A stretch of 64,000 nt of DNA from Hydrogenophaga sp040372165 (GCF_040372165.1 NZ_BAABWG010000001.1:620001-684000); one strand, 5' to 3'; positions 54,069 through 63,174 are shown, counted from the first letter of the stretch. A program made the numbers and translations. Notes: generated by a model not told the origin, from the sequence alone.

Positions 54069-55976
54069 ATGATCAACATCACGCTCCCAGACGGTTCACA
54101 GCGCCAGTTTCCCGCCTCTGTCACCGTTGCTGATGTCGCTGCATCCATTGGCAGCGGTCTTGCAAAGGCTGCGCTTGGCGGCAAGGTTGATGGCCATCTG
54201 GTCGACACCAGTTTTCTCATCGAAGGTGACGCGCAACTCGCCATCGTGACCGCCAAGGACCCGGAAGGCCTTGAGCTGATTCGTCACTCCACGGCTCACC
54301 TGTTGGCCTATGCCGTCAAGGAACTGTTTCCGGATGCCCAGGTCACCATTGGCCCGGTGATCGAGAACGGCTTCTACTACGACTTTTCCTACAAGCGCCC
54401 GTTCACGCCTGAAGACCTGGCGGCCATCGAAAAGAAGATGAGCGAACTGGCCGGCAAGGATGAGCCTGTGGTTCGCCGCGTGCTGCCCCGTGACGAAGCT
54501 GTGTCGTATTTCAAGGGCCTGGGCGAGAACTACAAGGCAGAGATCATTGCGAGCATTCCGTCCAATGAAGATGTTTCACTCTACCGCGAAGGTGGTTTTG
54601 AGGACCTGTGCCGTGGCCCGCACGTGCCCAGCACGGGCAAGCTCAAGCACTTCAAACTGATGAAGGTGGCGGGCGCTTATTGGCGTGGCGACCACCGCAA
54701 CGAGATGCTCCAGCGCATCTACGGTACGGCCTGGGCGTCCAAAGATGAGCTCAAGCAGTATCTGCACATGCTGGAAGAGGCAGAGAAGCGAGATCACCGC
54801 AAGCTCGGCCGCGAGCTCGATCTGTTCCACCTGGACGAACACTCGCCCGGTACCGTGTTCTGGCACCCCAAGGGCTGGACGCTGTGGCAGGAGGTGGAGC
54901 AGTACATGCGCCGCGTGTACCGCGAAAACGGCTACCAGGAGGTCAAGGGACCACAGATTCTGGACAAGCACCTGTGGGAGAAAACCGGCCACTGGGACAA
55001 GTACCGCGAGAACATGTTCGTGACGGAGTCGGAAAAGCGCGACTATGCGCTCAAGCCGATGAACTGCCCGGGGCACATTCTCATCTTCAACCAGGGCATC
55101 AAGAGCTACCGCGACCTGCCGCTGCGCTATGGTGAGTTCGGGCAATGCCATCGCAACGAACCCTCTGGTGGTTTGCACGGCATCATGCGTGTGCGTGGCT
55201 TCACGCAAGACGACGGGCATATTTTTTGTACCGAGGGCCAGATTCAGGCTGAAGTGGCTTCGTTCACCAAACTGCTGCAGCAGGTCTACAAGGATTTCGG
55301 CTTCGAGAACATCATTTACAAGCTCTCGACGCGGCCCGAGAAGCGCATCGGCTCCGAAGAAAGCTGGGATCGTGCCGAAGAGGCACTGGCCGAGGGCCTG
55401 CGCGCATCAGGTTGCGAGTTCACCTACTTGCCAGGCGAGGGCGCTTTCTACGGGCCTAAGATCGAATACACGCTCAAGGACGCCCTGGGGCGCGAATGGC
55501 AGTGCGGCACGATCCAGGTCGACCCGAACTTGCCAGAGCGGCTGGACGCCGAGTTTGTGGGGGAGGATGGTGCCCGTCACCGGCCCATCATGCTGCACCG
55601 TGCCATCGTGGGCAGCCTGGAGCGATTCATTGGTATTTTGATCGAGCAATACGCTGGTGCTCTGCCTGTCTGGCTGTCTCCAGTGCAGGTTTCGGTGCTC
55701 AATATCACCGATTCACAGGCCGAATATTGCCAAGAAGTGGCCAAATCGCTGCAAAATCAAGGGCTTAGGGTTGAATTGGACCTGCGCAACGAGAAAATTA
55801 CGTATAAAATACGAGAGCATGCGCTGAAAAAGGTGCCTTACATCCTTGTCGTGGGTGACAAAGAGAAGGCGGCTGGCAGCGTTGCTGTGCGTGCCAGGGG
55901 CAATCAGGACCTGGGTGTGATGTCTCTTGATGACTTCACCCAGCTGGTGGTTTCGGACCGGACCAACAAGCGTTGA
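54069..55976 (+). CDS. thrS: Threonyl-tRNA synthetase
   Basis: Class II synthetase of 635 residues. The N-terminal TGS domain (INITLPDGSQRQFPASVTVA) is followed by an editing domain with HSTAHLLAYAVKELFP, then the catalytic core with MNCPGHILIF (the Cys is a zinc ligand) and the class II motif 2 stretch FGQCHRNEPSGGLHGIMRVR, and finally a C-terminal anticodon-binding domain. Full length. It begins the thrS-infC-rpmI-rplT-pheST series. Confidence 0.97.
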   Translation: MINITLPDGSQRQFPASVTVADVAASIGSGLAKAALGGKVDGHLVDTSFLIEGDAQLAIVTAKDPEGLELIRHSTAHLLAYAVKELFPDAQVTIGPVIENGFYYDFSYKRPFTPEDLAAIEKKMSELAGKDEPVVRRVLPRDEAVSYFKGLGENYKAEIIASIPSNEDVSLYREGGFEDLCRGPHVPSTGKLKHFKLMKVAGAYWRGDHRNEMLQRIYGTAWASKDELKQYLHMLEEAEKRDHRKLGRELDLFHLDEHSPGTVFWHPKGWTLWQEVEQYMRRVYRENGYQEVKGPQILDKHLWEKTGHWDKYRENMFVTESEKRDYALKPMNCPGHILIFNQGIKSYRDLPLRYGEFGQCHRNEPSGGLHGIMRVRGFTQDDGHIFCTEGQIQAEVASFTKLLQQVYKDFGFENIIYKLSTRPEKRIGSEESWDRAEEALAEGLRASGCEFTYLPGEGAFYGPKIEYTLKDALGREWQCGTIQVDPNLPERLDAEFVGEDGARHRPIMLHRAIVGSLERFIGILIEQYAGALPVWLSPVQVSVLNITDSQAEYCQEVAKSLQNQGLRVELDLRNEKITYKIREHALKKVPYILVVGDKEKAAGSVAVRARGNQDLGVMSLDDFTQLVVSDRTNKR

Positions 55977-56127
55977 TCGCTGTTGACTGGCCCAACCTTC
56001 ATCCCGAAATGGCGCGTGTCGGTGGGTGACTGCCGGCGTTTAACCTGAATCAACAGGCTGTGGCCTCCCGTGGGAGGCTCGCGGCCTTTTGTGTGTTTGC
56101 TGTTTCTGAATCAAAGAGGGAATCACC

Positions 56128-56742
56128 ATCGCTACCAATTTCCGCGACCGCCGCCAACGTGAAGAGCGTGCTCATCGCCTGAACCGGGAAATCATGGCCC
56201 CTGAGGTCCGCCTCAATGGCCCCGAGAACGAACCACTGGGTATTGTCAGTCTGCAGGAAGCCCTGCGCATGGCTGGCGAACTGGATGTTGACCTTGTCCA
56301 GATCGCTGCCAATGCGACGCCGCCTGTGTGCCGATTGATGGACTACGGCAAGTTCAAGTACCAGGAACAGAAGAAGGCCGCGGAAGCCAAATCGAAGCAG
56401 AAGACCATCGACGTCAAGGAAGTCAAGTTCCGTCCGGGCACGGACGAAGGTGACTACAACATCAAGATGCGCAACATCCGGCGCTTTCTTGAGGACGGCG
56501 ACAAGTGCAAGGTCACGCTTCGCTTCCGTGGTCGCGAGATCACGCACCAGGAACTCGGCCTCGCATTGCTCAACCGCATTCGCGACGAGCTGGGAGACAC
56601 GGTGCTGATCGAGCAGTTTCCCAAGCTCGAAGGCCGCCAGATGGTGATGATGATCGCCCCGGCTCGCAAGAAGAGCGGTGGTGGTGGCGCTGGCAAGTCG
56701 GCCAAGAGTGCTGACGCTTCGCAGGAAACAGCATCCACATGA
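56128..56742 (+). CDS. infC: Translation initiation factor IF-3 (ATC start)
   Basis: Prevents premature 50S joining and checks the start codon on the 30S subunit. It has 204 residues. The N-terminal ATNFRDRRQREERAHRLN precedes EIMAPEVRLNGPENEPLG, the family opening, and the C-terminal domain has VKFRPGTDEGDYNIKMRN. An ATC at 56128 is proposed as start, with GAGGG 8 bases upstream: no ATG, GTG or TTG precedes the conserved N terminus in a suitable place. Rare AUU/AUC-type starts on infC are the basis of its autoregulation. An ATG at 56194 would remove 22 conserved residues. Confidence 0.93.
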   Translation: MATNFRDRRQREERAHRLNREIMAPEVRLNGPENEPLGIVSLQEALRMAGELDVDLVQIAANATPPVCRLMDYGKFKYQEQKKAAEAKSKQKTIDVKEVKFRPGTDEGDYNIKMRNIRRFLEDGDKCKVTLRFRGREITHQELGLALLNRIRDELGDTVLIEQFPKLEGRQMVMMIAPARKKSGGGGAGKSAKSADASQETAST

Positions 56743-56915
56743 CCGGTTCGAGCCGGTTGTTCGTGGCAACACGAACAGTCGGCGCGAGGCAAATGGCGAA
56801 AGCCTGCTGCCGTACAGACTGCTCTCGGGCGGTCTGTCTAAAAGTGGCTCGGGGCCCTCAAGTCCGCGGATGGTTCGCGGCGCCTCACGAGCACAAATCA
56901 AGAAGGAGCATTTAA

Positions 56916-57119
56916 ATGCCCAAAATGAAAACGAAGAGCAGCGCGAAAAAGCGTTTTCGTGTTCGTCCAGGTGGAACCGTCAAGCGCGGTCAAGCCTTCA
57001 AACGTCACATCCTGACCAAGAAGACCACCAAGAACAAGCGTCACCTGCGTGGTGCAGTGAATGTGCATGAGTCCAACATGGGACAAATGGCACAGATGCT
57101 GCCGATGGCTGGCCTGTAA
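56916..57119 (+). CDS. rpmI: Ribosomal protein L35
   Basis: Small basic 50S protein of 67 residues beginning MPKMKTKSSAKKRFRV, with the conserved HLRG near the end. Preceded by AAGGAG. In the standard infC-rpmI-rplT order, where L20 represses rpmI-rplT translation in other bacteria. Confidence 0.97.
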   Translation: MPKMKTKSSAKKRFRVRPGGTVKRGQAFKRHILTKKTTKNKRHLRGAVNVHESNMGQMAQMLPMAGL

Positions 57120-57144
57120 TCACTGACGAACAAGGAGAACTCAT

Positions 57145-57504
57145 ATGCCTCGCGTCAAACGTGGTGTCACGGCTCGCGCCCGACACAAGAAAGTTCTGGC
57201 TCTGGCCAAAGGTTTCCGCGGCCGCCGCGGTAACGTCTATCGCATCGCCAAACAGGCGGTGATGAAAGCTGGTCAGTACGCCTACCGTGATCGCCGTACA
57301 AAGAAACGCGTGTTCCGCCAGTTGTGGATCGCTCGTATCAACGCCGGTGCTCGCGCTTGTGGTCTGACCTACAGCCAGTTCGCCAATGGCCTGAAGAAGG
57401 CCCAGATCGAAATCGACCGTAAGGTTCTGGCTGATCTGGCCGTCAACGACCCGGCTGCTTTTGGCAGCATCGTGGAGCAAGTCAAAGCCAAGCTGGCCGC
57501 TTGA
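57145..57504 (+). CDS. rplT: Ribosomal protein L20
   Basis: Basic 50S protein of 119 residues that begins MPRVKRGVTARARHKKVL, binds 23S rRNA early in assembly, and usually represses its own operon. AAGGAG precedes the start. It lies 25 bases after rpmI. Confidence 0.97.
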   Translation: MPRVKRGVTARARHKKVLALAKGFRGRRGNVYRIAKQAVMKAGQYAYRDRRTKKRVFRQLWIARINAGARACGLTYSQFANGLKKAQIEIDRKVLADLAVNDPAAFGSIVEQVKAKLAA

Positions 57505-57512
57505 TTCACGAC

Positions 57513-57538
57513 GCAAGGCGTGCAGATGTGCGCCTTGC
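57513..57538 (+). other. Hairpin between rplT and pheS
   Basis: GCAAGGCG (57513-57520) and CGCCTTGC (57531-57538) form a perfect 8-bp stem with 10-base loop. It lies just upstream of the terminator, as in an attenuation region. Confidence 0.6.
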
Positions 57539-57548
57539 CAGTCGCTCA

Positions 57549-57600
57549 AAGGGGTTGAAGCTTGAGAGGGAACTCCCTCGCTGGCTTCGGCCCCTTTTTT
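57549..57600 (+). terminator. Long terminator hairpin between rplT and pheS
   Basis: GGGGTTGAAGC (57551-57561) pairs with GCTTCGGCCCC (57584-57594) and continues inward to GAGGG/CCCTC, giving about a 20-bp hairpin with two mismatches, followed by six T. It separates the ribosomal-protein transcript from pheST and may be an attenuator. Confidence 0.85.
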
Positions 57601-57624
57601 GTTTTTCCGAACCAGACAATTGAC

Positions 57625-58680
57625 ATGAACGACGAGTTGGAAGTCCTGATTGGCAATGCCACCACCGCATTCGCGGCCGCTGGCACGCCCAGTGACCTGG
57701 AGAATGCCAAAGCCCAGTTTCTGGGCAAGTCCGGCCGGATCACCGAGCTGATGAAGGGCATGGCCAGCCTGAGTGTGGACGAGAAGAAGTCCCGGGGCGC
57801 CGCCATCAACAAAGCCAAGCAGGCCATCGAAGCCGCCTTGAATGGCCGCCGTCAGGCCCTGGCCGATGAAGAGCTGGCCAAGCAACTCAAGCAGGAGGCG
57901 CTTGACGTGACCCTGCCTGGGCGCGAACGCGGCAATGGCGGCTTGCACCCGGTGAGCCTGACGCTGGAGCGCATTGAAGGCATCTTCGGCTCCATGGGGT
58001 TCGACGTGGCTGAAGGCCCCGAAATCGAGTCGGACTGGTTCAACTTCACGGCATTGAATACGCCTGCGGATCACCCCGCGCGTTCGATGCATGATACGTT
58101 TTATGTCGAAGGCGGCTCGGCCGAGGCGCCCAACCTTTTGCGCACGCACACCAGCCCCATGCAGATCCGCCACGCGGTGCAGCATGTCAAGCGGTACAAG
58201 AGCGTGATTGAAGCGGGTGAATCCATGCCCGAAATTCGCGTCATTGCGCCGGGCCGTACCTACCGGGTCGACAGTGATGCCACGCATTCGCCCATGTTTC
58301 ACCAGTGCGAGGGCCTGTGGATTGGGGAGAACATCAGCTTCAAGGATCTGAAGTTCGTTTTCACCGACTTCTGCCGCACGTTTTTTGAGTCAGACGATCT
58401 GGTGCTGCGCTTCAGGCCCAGCTACTTTCCGTTCACAGAGCCGAGTGCAGAGATCGACATTCAGTTCCAGGCAGGCCCTCTGGCGGGCAAGTGGCTGGAG
58501 GTCGCCGGTTCCGGACAGGTTCACCCCAATGTGGTCCGCAACATGGGGCTCGATCCAGAGCGCTACATTGGTTTTGCGTTTGGCATGGGCCCGGATCGTT
58601 TGACGATGCTGCGTTATGGCGTCAACGACTTGCGTCTGTTTTTTGATGGCGACGTTCGATTCCTGTCACAGTTCAATTGA
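57625..58680 (+). CDS. pheS: Phenylalanyl-tRNA synthetase alpha subunit
   Basis: Catalytic alpha subunit of the heterotetrameric class II enzyme. It has 351 residues. A coiled N-terminal domain is followed by the core with HPVSLTLERIEGIFGSMGF, then motif 2 (MPEIRVIAPGRTYRVDSDATHSPMFHQ region) and motif 3 near GFAFGMGPDRLTMLRYG. ATG 57625 (MNDELEVLIGNA) is chosen; the frame is open upstream across the terminator but without a plausible start. Confidence 0.96.
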   Translation: MNDELEVLIGNATTAFAAAGTPSDLENAKAQFLGKSGRITELMKGMASLSVDEKKSRGAAINKAKQAIEAALNGRRQALADEELAKQLKQEALDVTLPGRERGNGGLHPVSLTLERIEGIFGSMGFDVAEGPEIESDWFNFTALNTPADHPARSMHDTFYVEGGSAEAPNLLRTHTSPMQIRHAVQHVKRYKSVIEAGESMPEIRVIAPGRTYRVDSDATHSPMFHQCEGLWIGENISFKDLKFVFTDFCRTFFESDDLVLRFRPSYFPFTEPSAEIDIQFQAGPLAGKWLEVAGSGQVHPNVVRNMGLDPERYIGFAFGMGPDRLTMLRYGVNDLRLFFDGDVRFLSQFN

Positions 58681-58792
58681 TCGAATCGCACCACAGCCGC
58701 GTTGAACATGCGGAACACCTGATTTCTGGCCCGTTGAACCTTCCTGGAAGGGAAGGGGCCACAAACCCATACTGAACGGTTGAGTTAAGACC

Positions 58793-61219
58793 ATGCAATT
58801 TCCCGAGTCCTGGCTACGTGCCTTCTGCAATCCGCCCTTGTCCAGTCAGGCGCTGGCGGACACCCTGACCATGGCGGGTCTGGAGGTTGAAGAACTGGAG
58901 CCTGCGGCGCCTCCGTTTACCGGTGTGGTCGTCGGTCAGATTCTCAAGGCTGAGCAACACCCCGACGCTGACCGCTTGCGTGTTTGCGCAGTGGATGTTG
59001 GTGCGGCAGAACCACTGAGCATCGTCTGCGGTGCGCCCAATGCTCGAGTGGGCATCAAGGTTCCCTGCGCGACGGTCGGCGCGCAATTGCCGCCAGGGGA
59101 GGACGGCAAGCCTTTCAAGATCAAGAAGGGCAAGCTTCGTGGCGTTGAGAGCTTCGGCATGCTTTGCTCGGCCCGAGAACTGGGTATTTCGCAGGATGCT
59201 GATGGCCTGCTGGAACTGGCTGACGATGCCGTACCTGGCAAGGATATCCGTGAACAGCTCAATCTGGACGACATGTTGTTCACGCTCAAGCTCACGCCGA
59301 ACCTGGCGCATTGCCTGAGTGTTTACGGCGTGGCCCGCGAGCTTTCTGCCCTGACCGGTGCGCCGCTTCAGGACCCGTCCTTCCCGGCAGTGGCTGCAAG
59401 CATCGGCGATACGCTGGCGGTGGACGTTCAGGATGCCGATTTGTGTGGCCGCTTCTCTGGCCGCGTGGTCAAGGGTGTGAACACCCAGGTCAGGACGCCA
59501 GCCTGGATGGTGGATCGACTGGCTCGTTGCGGCCAGCGCAGCGTGTCGCCGCTGGTGGACATTTCCAATTATGTGATGTTCGAGTTCGGTCGCCCCTCGC
59601 ATATTTTCGATCTGGACAAGATTCACGGTGGTCTGCAGGTTCGGTGGGGCAAGAAGGGTGAACAGCTCAAGCTCCTCAATGGCAACACCATCGAAGTGGA
59701 TGAGCAGGTTGGCGTGATTGCTGACGATCGCGAAGTCGAATCGCTGGCTGGCATCATGGGGGGCGATGCCACAGCCGTTTCTGACGACACAAAGAACATC
59801 TATATCGAAGCAGCATTCTGGTGGCCAAAGGCCGTGGCAGGCCGCTCGCGCCGTTTCAACTTCTCTACCGATGCCGGTCATCGCTTCGAACGTGGCGTCG
59901 ATCCGGCGCAGACGGTCGAACACATTGAGCGCATTACCCAGTTGGTGCTGGACGTCTGCGGCGGCCAGGCCGGGCCGATTGTCGATCAGACGACCGAGTT
60001 GCCAAAGGCCAAGCCTGTCAGTCTCCGGGTCGCGCGAGCCTGCAAAGTGCTGGGCATGCCGCTCACACAGGATCAATGCCTCAAGGCGCTTCAAGGGCTC
60101 GGTCTGGATGCGACGGCCGAGGGGCAGGGGGCGTCTGCTTCCGTGACGGTTGTTCCACCATCTTTCCGCTTCGACCTTGAAATCGAAGAAGACCTGATCG
60201 AGGAGGTGGCACGTGTGGTGGGTTACGACAACCTGCCGGCCACACCGCCACAGGCGCCCGTGACGGCAAAGGTCCGCAAGGAGGCGCGCCGGGGGCCTTA
60301 TGCATTGCGCCGGGAGCTGGCGCATCTGGGCTACCAGGAAACCATCAACTTCAGCTTTGTCGAAGAGAAGTGGGAGCGGGATCTCGCCGGTAACGCTGAT
60401 CCGGTCCGGCTGCTCAACCCGATCGCGAGCCAGATGAGCGTGATGCGCTCTTCACTTCTTGGCAGCCTGGTCGCAGCATTGAAGTACAACCTCGACCGCA
60501 AGGCGTCGCGCGTTCGTGTCTTTGAGTTGGGCCGGGTTTTTCGCAAGGACTCATCGGTCCAGGAATCGGACACTACAGTGGCGGGTTTCGATCAGCCCAC
60601 GCGCGTTGCCGCACTTGCCTATGGCGCCAACGATGAGCTTCAGTGGGGCACGGCTGACCGCAAAGTCGACTTCTTTGACGTCAAAGGCGATGTCGAGGCC
60701 TTGCTCAGTCCGCGCAGGCCAGAATTCAAAGTTGGCGAGCACCCGGCCATGCATCCTGGACGATGTGCCGAAGTCTGGCTGGGGGACCGTTGCATTGGTC
60801 ACGTTGGCGAGCTCCATCCCAAATGGCGCCAAGAGTATGATCTGCCCTTGGCACCCGTCATGTTCGAGCTCGACCAGGAGGTCTTGCTCGATCGCGAAGT
60901 GCCCACGTTTGAGCGTGTGAGTCGCTACCAGCCGGTGGAACGCGACCTGGCCATTGTGGTCACAGAAAGCGTGACACATGCTCAGGTCATGGAAGCAGTC
61001 AAAGCCGGTGGCGGACAGTGGTTGCGCCACGCAGTGCTGTTTGATGTCTACCGACCCAAAGCTGCTGGCGGTGGCCTGGCTGAGGACGAAAAGAGTCTGG
61101 CGGTGCGCTTGGTGCTCAACCGTGACGATGCGACGCTCACCGAAGAGGAGATCGACGCAACGGTCAAGAAGGTACTGTCGTCGCTTGGCGATTGTGTGGG
61201 TGCACGTTTGAGGGCCTGA
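58793..61219 (+). CDS. pheT: Phenylalanyl-tRNA synthetase beta subunit
   Basis: Beta subunit of the same enzyme, which also carries the editing site. It has 808 residues. Domains in order: EMAP-like tRNA-binding domain (about 40-150), B3/B4 editing domain (about 210-390), B5 domain (about 410-475), class II-like core, and C-terminal FDX-ACB anticodon-binding domain (about 710-808, RYQPVERDLAIVV). It starts about 110 bases after pheS. Confidence 0.97.
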   Translation: MQFPESWLRAFCNPPLSSQALADTLTMAGLEVEELEPAAPPFTGVVVGQILKAEQHPDADRLRVCAVDVGAAEPLSIVCGAPNARVGIKVPCATVGAQLPPGEDGKPFKIKKGKLRGVESFGMLCSARELGISQDADGLLELADDAVPGKDIREQLNLDDMLFTLKLTPNLAHCLSVYGVARELSALTGAPLQDPSFPAVAASIGDTLAVDVQDADLCGRFSGRVVKGVNTQVRTPAWMVDRLARCGQRSVSPLVDISNYVMFEFGRPSHIFDLDKIHGGLQVRWGKKGEQLKLLNGNTIEVDEQVGVIADDREVESLAGIMGGDATAVSDDTKNIYIEAAFWWPKAVAGRSRRFNFSTDAGHRFERGVDPAQTVEHIERITQLVLDVCGGQAGPIVDQTTELPKAKPVSLRVARACKVLGMPLTQDQCLKALQGLGLDATAEGQGASASVTVVPPSFRFDLEIEEDLIEEVARVVGYDNLPATPPQAPVTAKVRKEARRGPYALRRELAHLGYQETINFSFVEEKWERDLAGNADPVRLLNPIASQMSVMRSSLLGSLVAALKYNLDRKASRVRVFELGRVFRKDSSVQESDTTVAGFDQPTRVAALAYGANDELQWGTADRKVDFFDVKGDVEALLSPRRPEFKVGEHPAMHPGRCAEVWLGDRCIGHVGELHPKWRQEYDLPLAPVMFELDQEVLLDREVPTFERVSRYQPVERDLAIVVTESVTHAQVMEAVKAGGGQWLRHAVLFDVYRPKAAGGGLAEDEKSLAVRLVLNRDDATLTEEEIDATVKKVLSSLGDCVGARLRA

Positions 61220-61271
61220 GTGTCAGCTTGCGCCGAAAGCAAGTTGTGCAACTGGTAGGAGGATGCAAGAG

Positions 61272-61604
61272 ATGGAATTGGCAGTCGAGAGTCTGGAAAC
61301 CCCGGCGCTTACCAAAGCGCAACTGGCCGAAATGCTGTTTGAGCAGATTGGTTTGAACAAGCGCGAGTCCAAGGACATGATCGATGCGTTCTTCGACCTC
61401 ATCACCGACAGTCTGGTGGACGGACAGGATGTGAAGATTTCCGGTTTTGGCAATTTTCAGATCCGGACCAAGGCGGCCAGACCAGGTCGTAACCCGCGCA
61501 CCGGTGAACCGGTCAATATCGCCGCACGTCGTGTGGTGACGTTTCACGCGAGCCCCAAACTCAAAGAGCAGGTTCAGGCCGCTGTCATCGGCGGCGGGGC
61601 CTGA
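61272..61604 (+). CDS. ihfA: Integration host factor subunit alpha
   Basis: DNA-bending HU-family protein, partner of IhfB. It has 110 residues. The conserved PRTGEPVNIAARRVVTFH region forms the beta-arm, where the Pro that intercalates DNA lies, and LTKAQLAEMLFEQIGLNKRE is the family opening. ATG 61272 is chosen because AGGAGG (61257-61262) lies 9 bases upstream; the ATG at 61263 would touch the Shine-Dalgarno. It follows pheT as in many proteobacteria. Confidence 0.96.
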   Translation: MELAVESLETPALTKAQLAEMLFEQIGLNKRESKDMIDAFFDLITDSLVDGQDVKISGFGNFQIRTKAARPGRNPRTGEPVNIAARRVVTFHASPKLKEQVQAAVIGGGA

Positions 61605-61821
61605 CACTGCCGCCGGTTGCCCGCGGGAGGCGGGCCTGGGGCGTATCAGCCATTTGTGACTTGTGGTCAGACCATGAAGGCGGCTCGTCCTGGCTTCTGC
61701 ATGGGTGGGGCTTTGAGTCGCGCTGTTTGCAACAAAAAGTAGAGGAAATCAGTCCGGGGGGGTGGTATTCGCCTGAACTTGGAGTAAATTCATCGGTTCA
61801 GGCTCTACTGCCTTGATTTCT

Positions 61822-62331
61822 ATGGAAAAAGCGCTCCCACCTATTCCGGCCAAACGATATTTCACCATTGGTGAGGTAGGGGAGCTCTGTGGCGTCAAGC
61901 CTCACGTGCTGCGGTACTGGGAGCAGGAGTTCACTCAGCTGCGCCCCATGAAGCGGCGCGGAAACCGCCGCTACTACCAGCATCATGAGGTGTTGATGAT
62001 CCGGCGTATCAGGGAGCTCCTGTATGAGCAGGGCTTCACGATCAGCGGTGCGAGGAACAAGCTCCAGGAAATTGCGCAAGCCGAAAAGGAAAAGGAAAAG
62101 GACAAAACCAACGGAGAGGACGATGCGTTCGACATCAGTACCTTGCCCGCAGGTGAGGTGGAGGTGATCGAACTGAACGCGGATGGTGCTTCGACTCAGG
62201 CGAATCCTCCGAGCGGCTCGCAGGCCTCCGAGGCAGCACTCGGTTCAGTGTCCCTGGTGCACCTTAGGCGCGAACTGAGCGAAATTCGTGCGTTGTTGAT
62301 GGCTGGGCAATCAGACCATCCGACACGTTGA
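61822..62331 (+). CDS. MerR-family transcriptional regulator
   Basis: 169 residues. The N-terminal winged helix-turn-helix is clear: RYFTIGEVGELCGVKPHVLRYWEQEF, then RRGNRRYYQHHEVLMIRRIRELL, followed by a short dimerisation helix. The C-terminal 90 residues are acidic/polar and lack the Cys of metal sensors, so the signal is unknown. It lies 217 bases after ihfA, the position taken by an uncharacterised MerR gene in many proteobacteria. ATG 61822 is preferred over TTG 61813. Confidence 0.88.
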   Translation: MEKALPPIPAKRYFTIGEVGELCGVKPHVLRYWEQEFTQLRPMKRRGNRRYYQHHEVLMIRRIRELLYEQGFTISGARNKLQEIAQAEKEKEKDKTNGEDDAFDISTLPAGEVEVIELNADGASTQANPPSGSQASEAALGSVSLVHLRRELSEIRALLMAGQSDHPTR

Positions 62332-62382
62332 GCAGTCGGTAAATTTGTTGGTCACGCCATCATCGAGATGAAGTTTTCGCGC

Positions 62383-62388
62383 TATAAT
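62383..62388 (+). promoter_or_regulatory. -10 element for tRNA-Pro
   Basis: A perfect TATAAT lies 12 bases before the tRNA 5' end. No convincing -35 is present at normal spacing. Confidence 0.55.
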
Positions 62389-62399
62389 GTGAGGCTTGT

Positions 62400-62476
62400 C
62401 GGCGCGTAGCGCAGCCTGGTAGCGCACTTGCATGGGGTGCAAGGGGTCGCGAGTTCGAATCCCGCCGCGCCGACCA
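62400..62476 (+). tRNA. tRNA-Pro(GGG)
   Basis: 77 bases with encoded CCA. Acceptor CGGCGCG pairs with CGCGCCG. The anticodon stem CTTGC/GCAAG encloses ATGGGGT, giving anticodon GGG. The T arm has GTTCGAAT. Confidence 0.95.
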
Positions 62477-62483
62477 TTGATAC

Positions 62484-62519
62484 GAAAAAGCCCGAAGCTT
62501 GTCTGCTTCGGGCTTTTTT
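62484..62519 (+). terminator. Terminator after tRNA-Pro
   Basis: GCCCGAAGC and GCTTCGGGC pair around TTGTCT, with flanking A and T tracts; it may also end the converging Nudix gene. Confidence 0.9.
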
Positions 62520-62531
62520 CATTTCAGGCGT

Positions 62532-63125
62532 TCAGCCTGATGGCGATGGCGATGGCGATGTGGTTCTGCGGTGGACAATGTCAAACACATGCACGCCAAA
62601 CTGCCCCTTGGCGCGGTCGTCGAAATAGTGTTCCAGCGTGTGCCTGACCGTATGGAAGGCGATCTCATCCCAGGGGATTTCGTGCTGCTGGAACAGGCGG
62701 GCCTCAATGGTCTCGGGGCCAGGTGCAAGGCTCGTGTCTCGCATCCTGGCGCGGAAATACATGTGAACCTGACCGATGTCGGGCACGCTCATGAGGGTGA
62801 TCAGATCGCCAAGCTCGATGTTGGCGCCGGCTTCCTCGCGGGTTTCGCGCATGGCGCCTTCCTCTGTTGACTCGCCCAGTTCCATGAAGCCTGCGGGCAG
62901 CGTCCATTTGCCCCAGCGTGGCTCAATGTTGCGCCTGCACAGCAGGACGAACTCTCCCGAATCGCCCCAGACGGGAACAGTGCCGACGACATTGAGCGGG
63001 TTCTGGTAGTGGATCGTCTCGCATTCGACGCAGATGGCACGCTCTCTTTCATCGCCGTCTGGAGGGTGACGATACTCCACTGCGGAGCCGCAACTGCGGC
63101 AGAACTTGATGGGCGCATGTGACAT
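62532..63125 (-). CDS. Nudix hydrolase with N-terminal zinc ribbon
   Basis: 197 residues. The N terminus has a zinc-ribbon-like pair of Cys (CRSCGSAVEY and CVECETIHY), as in NudC-like or related proteins. The Nudix box is GFMELGESTEEGAMRETREEAGA (the GX5EX7REXXEEXG pattern, about residues 83-105). It probably hydrolyses a nucleoside diphosphate derivative; substrate is unclear. The C-terminal SPSPSPSG is encoded by a GATGGC-type hexamer repeat and is probably disordered. ATG 63125 is chosen; upstream starts are less likely. Confidence 0.85.
   Translation of the reverse strand: MSHAPIKFCRSCGSAVEYRHPPDGDERERAICVECETIHYQNPLNVVGTVPVWGDSGEFVLLCRRNIEPRWGKWTLPAGFMELGESTEEGAMRETREEAGANIELGDLITLMSVPDIGQVHMYFRARMRDTSLAPGPETIEARLFQQHEIPWDEIAFHTVRHTLEHYFDDRAKGQFGVHVFDIVHRRTTSPSPSPSG
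62537..62562. repeat. Short GATGGC hexamer repeat
   Basis: About four consecutive GATGGC-type hexamers (the last imperfect) at the 3' end of the Nudix gene, encoding the Ser-Pro tail. A slippage-prone tract in frame. Confidence 0.75.
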
Positions 63126-63152
63126 GAAGGAGAGTTTACGGGATGGCCCATG

Positions 63153-63174
63153 AAAAAGGGGCCTCAAGGGCCCC
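63153..63174 (-). terminator. Terminator of the TRAP binding-protein gene
   Basis: Read on the minus strand, GGGGCC and GGCCCC pair around CTTGA, followed by five T. It lies between the TRAP gene and the Nudix gene. Confidence 0.85.

Noticed and set aside
57562..57624. Phe-rich stretch (GFGPFFVFP) in frame before pheS as a leader peptide
   Set aside because: The Phe codons come mainly from the terminator T tract, lie after the stem rather than before it, and have no stop before pheS, unlike a real attenuator leader.
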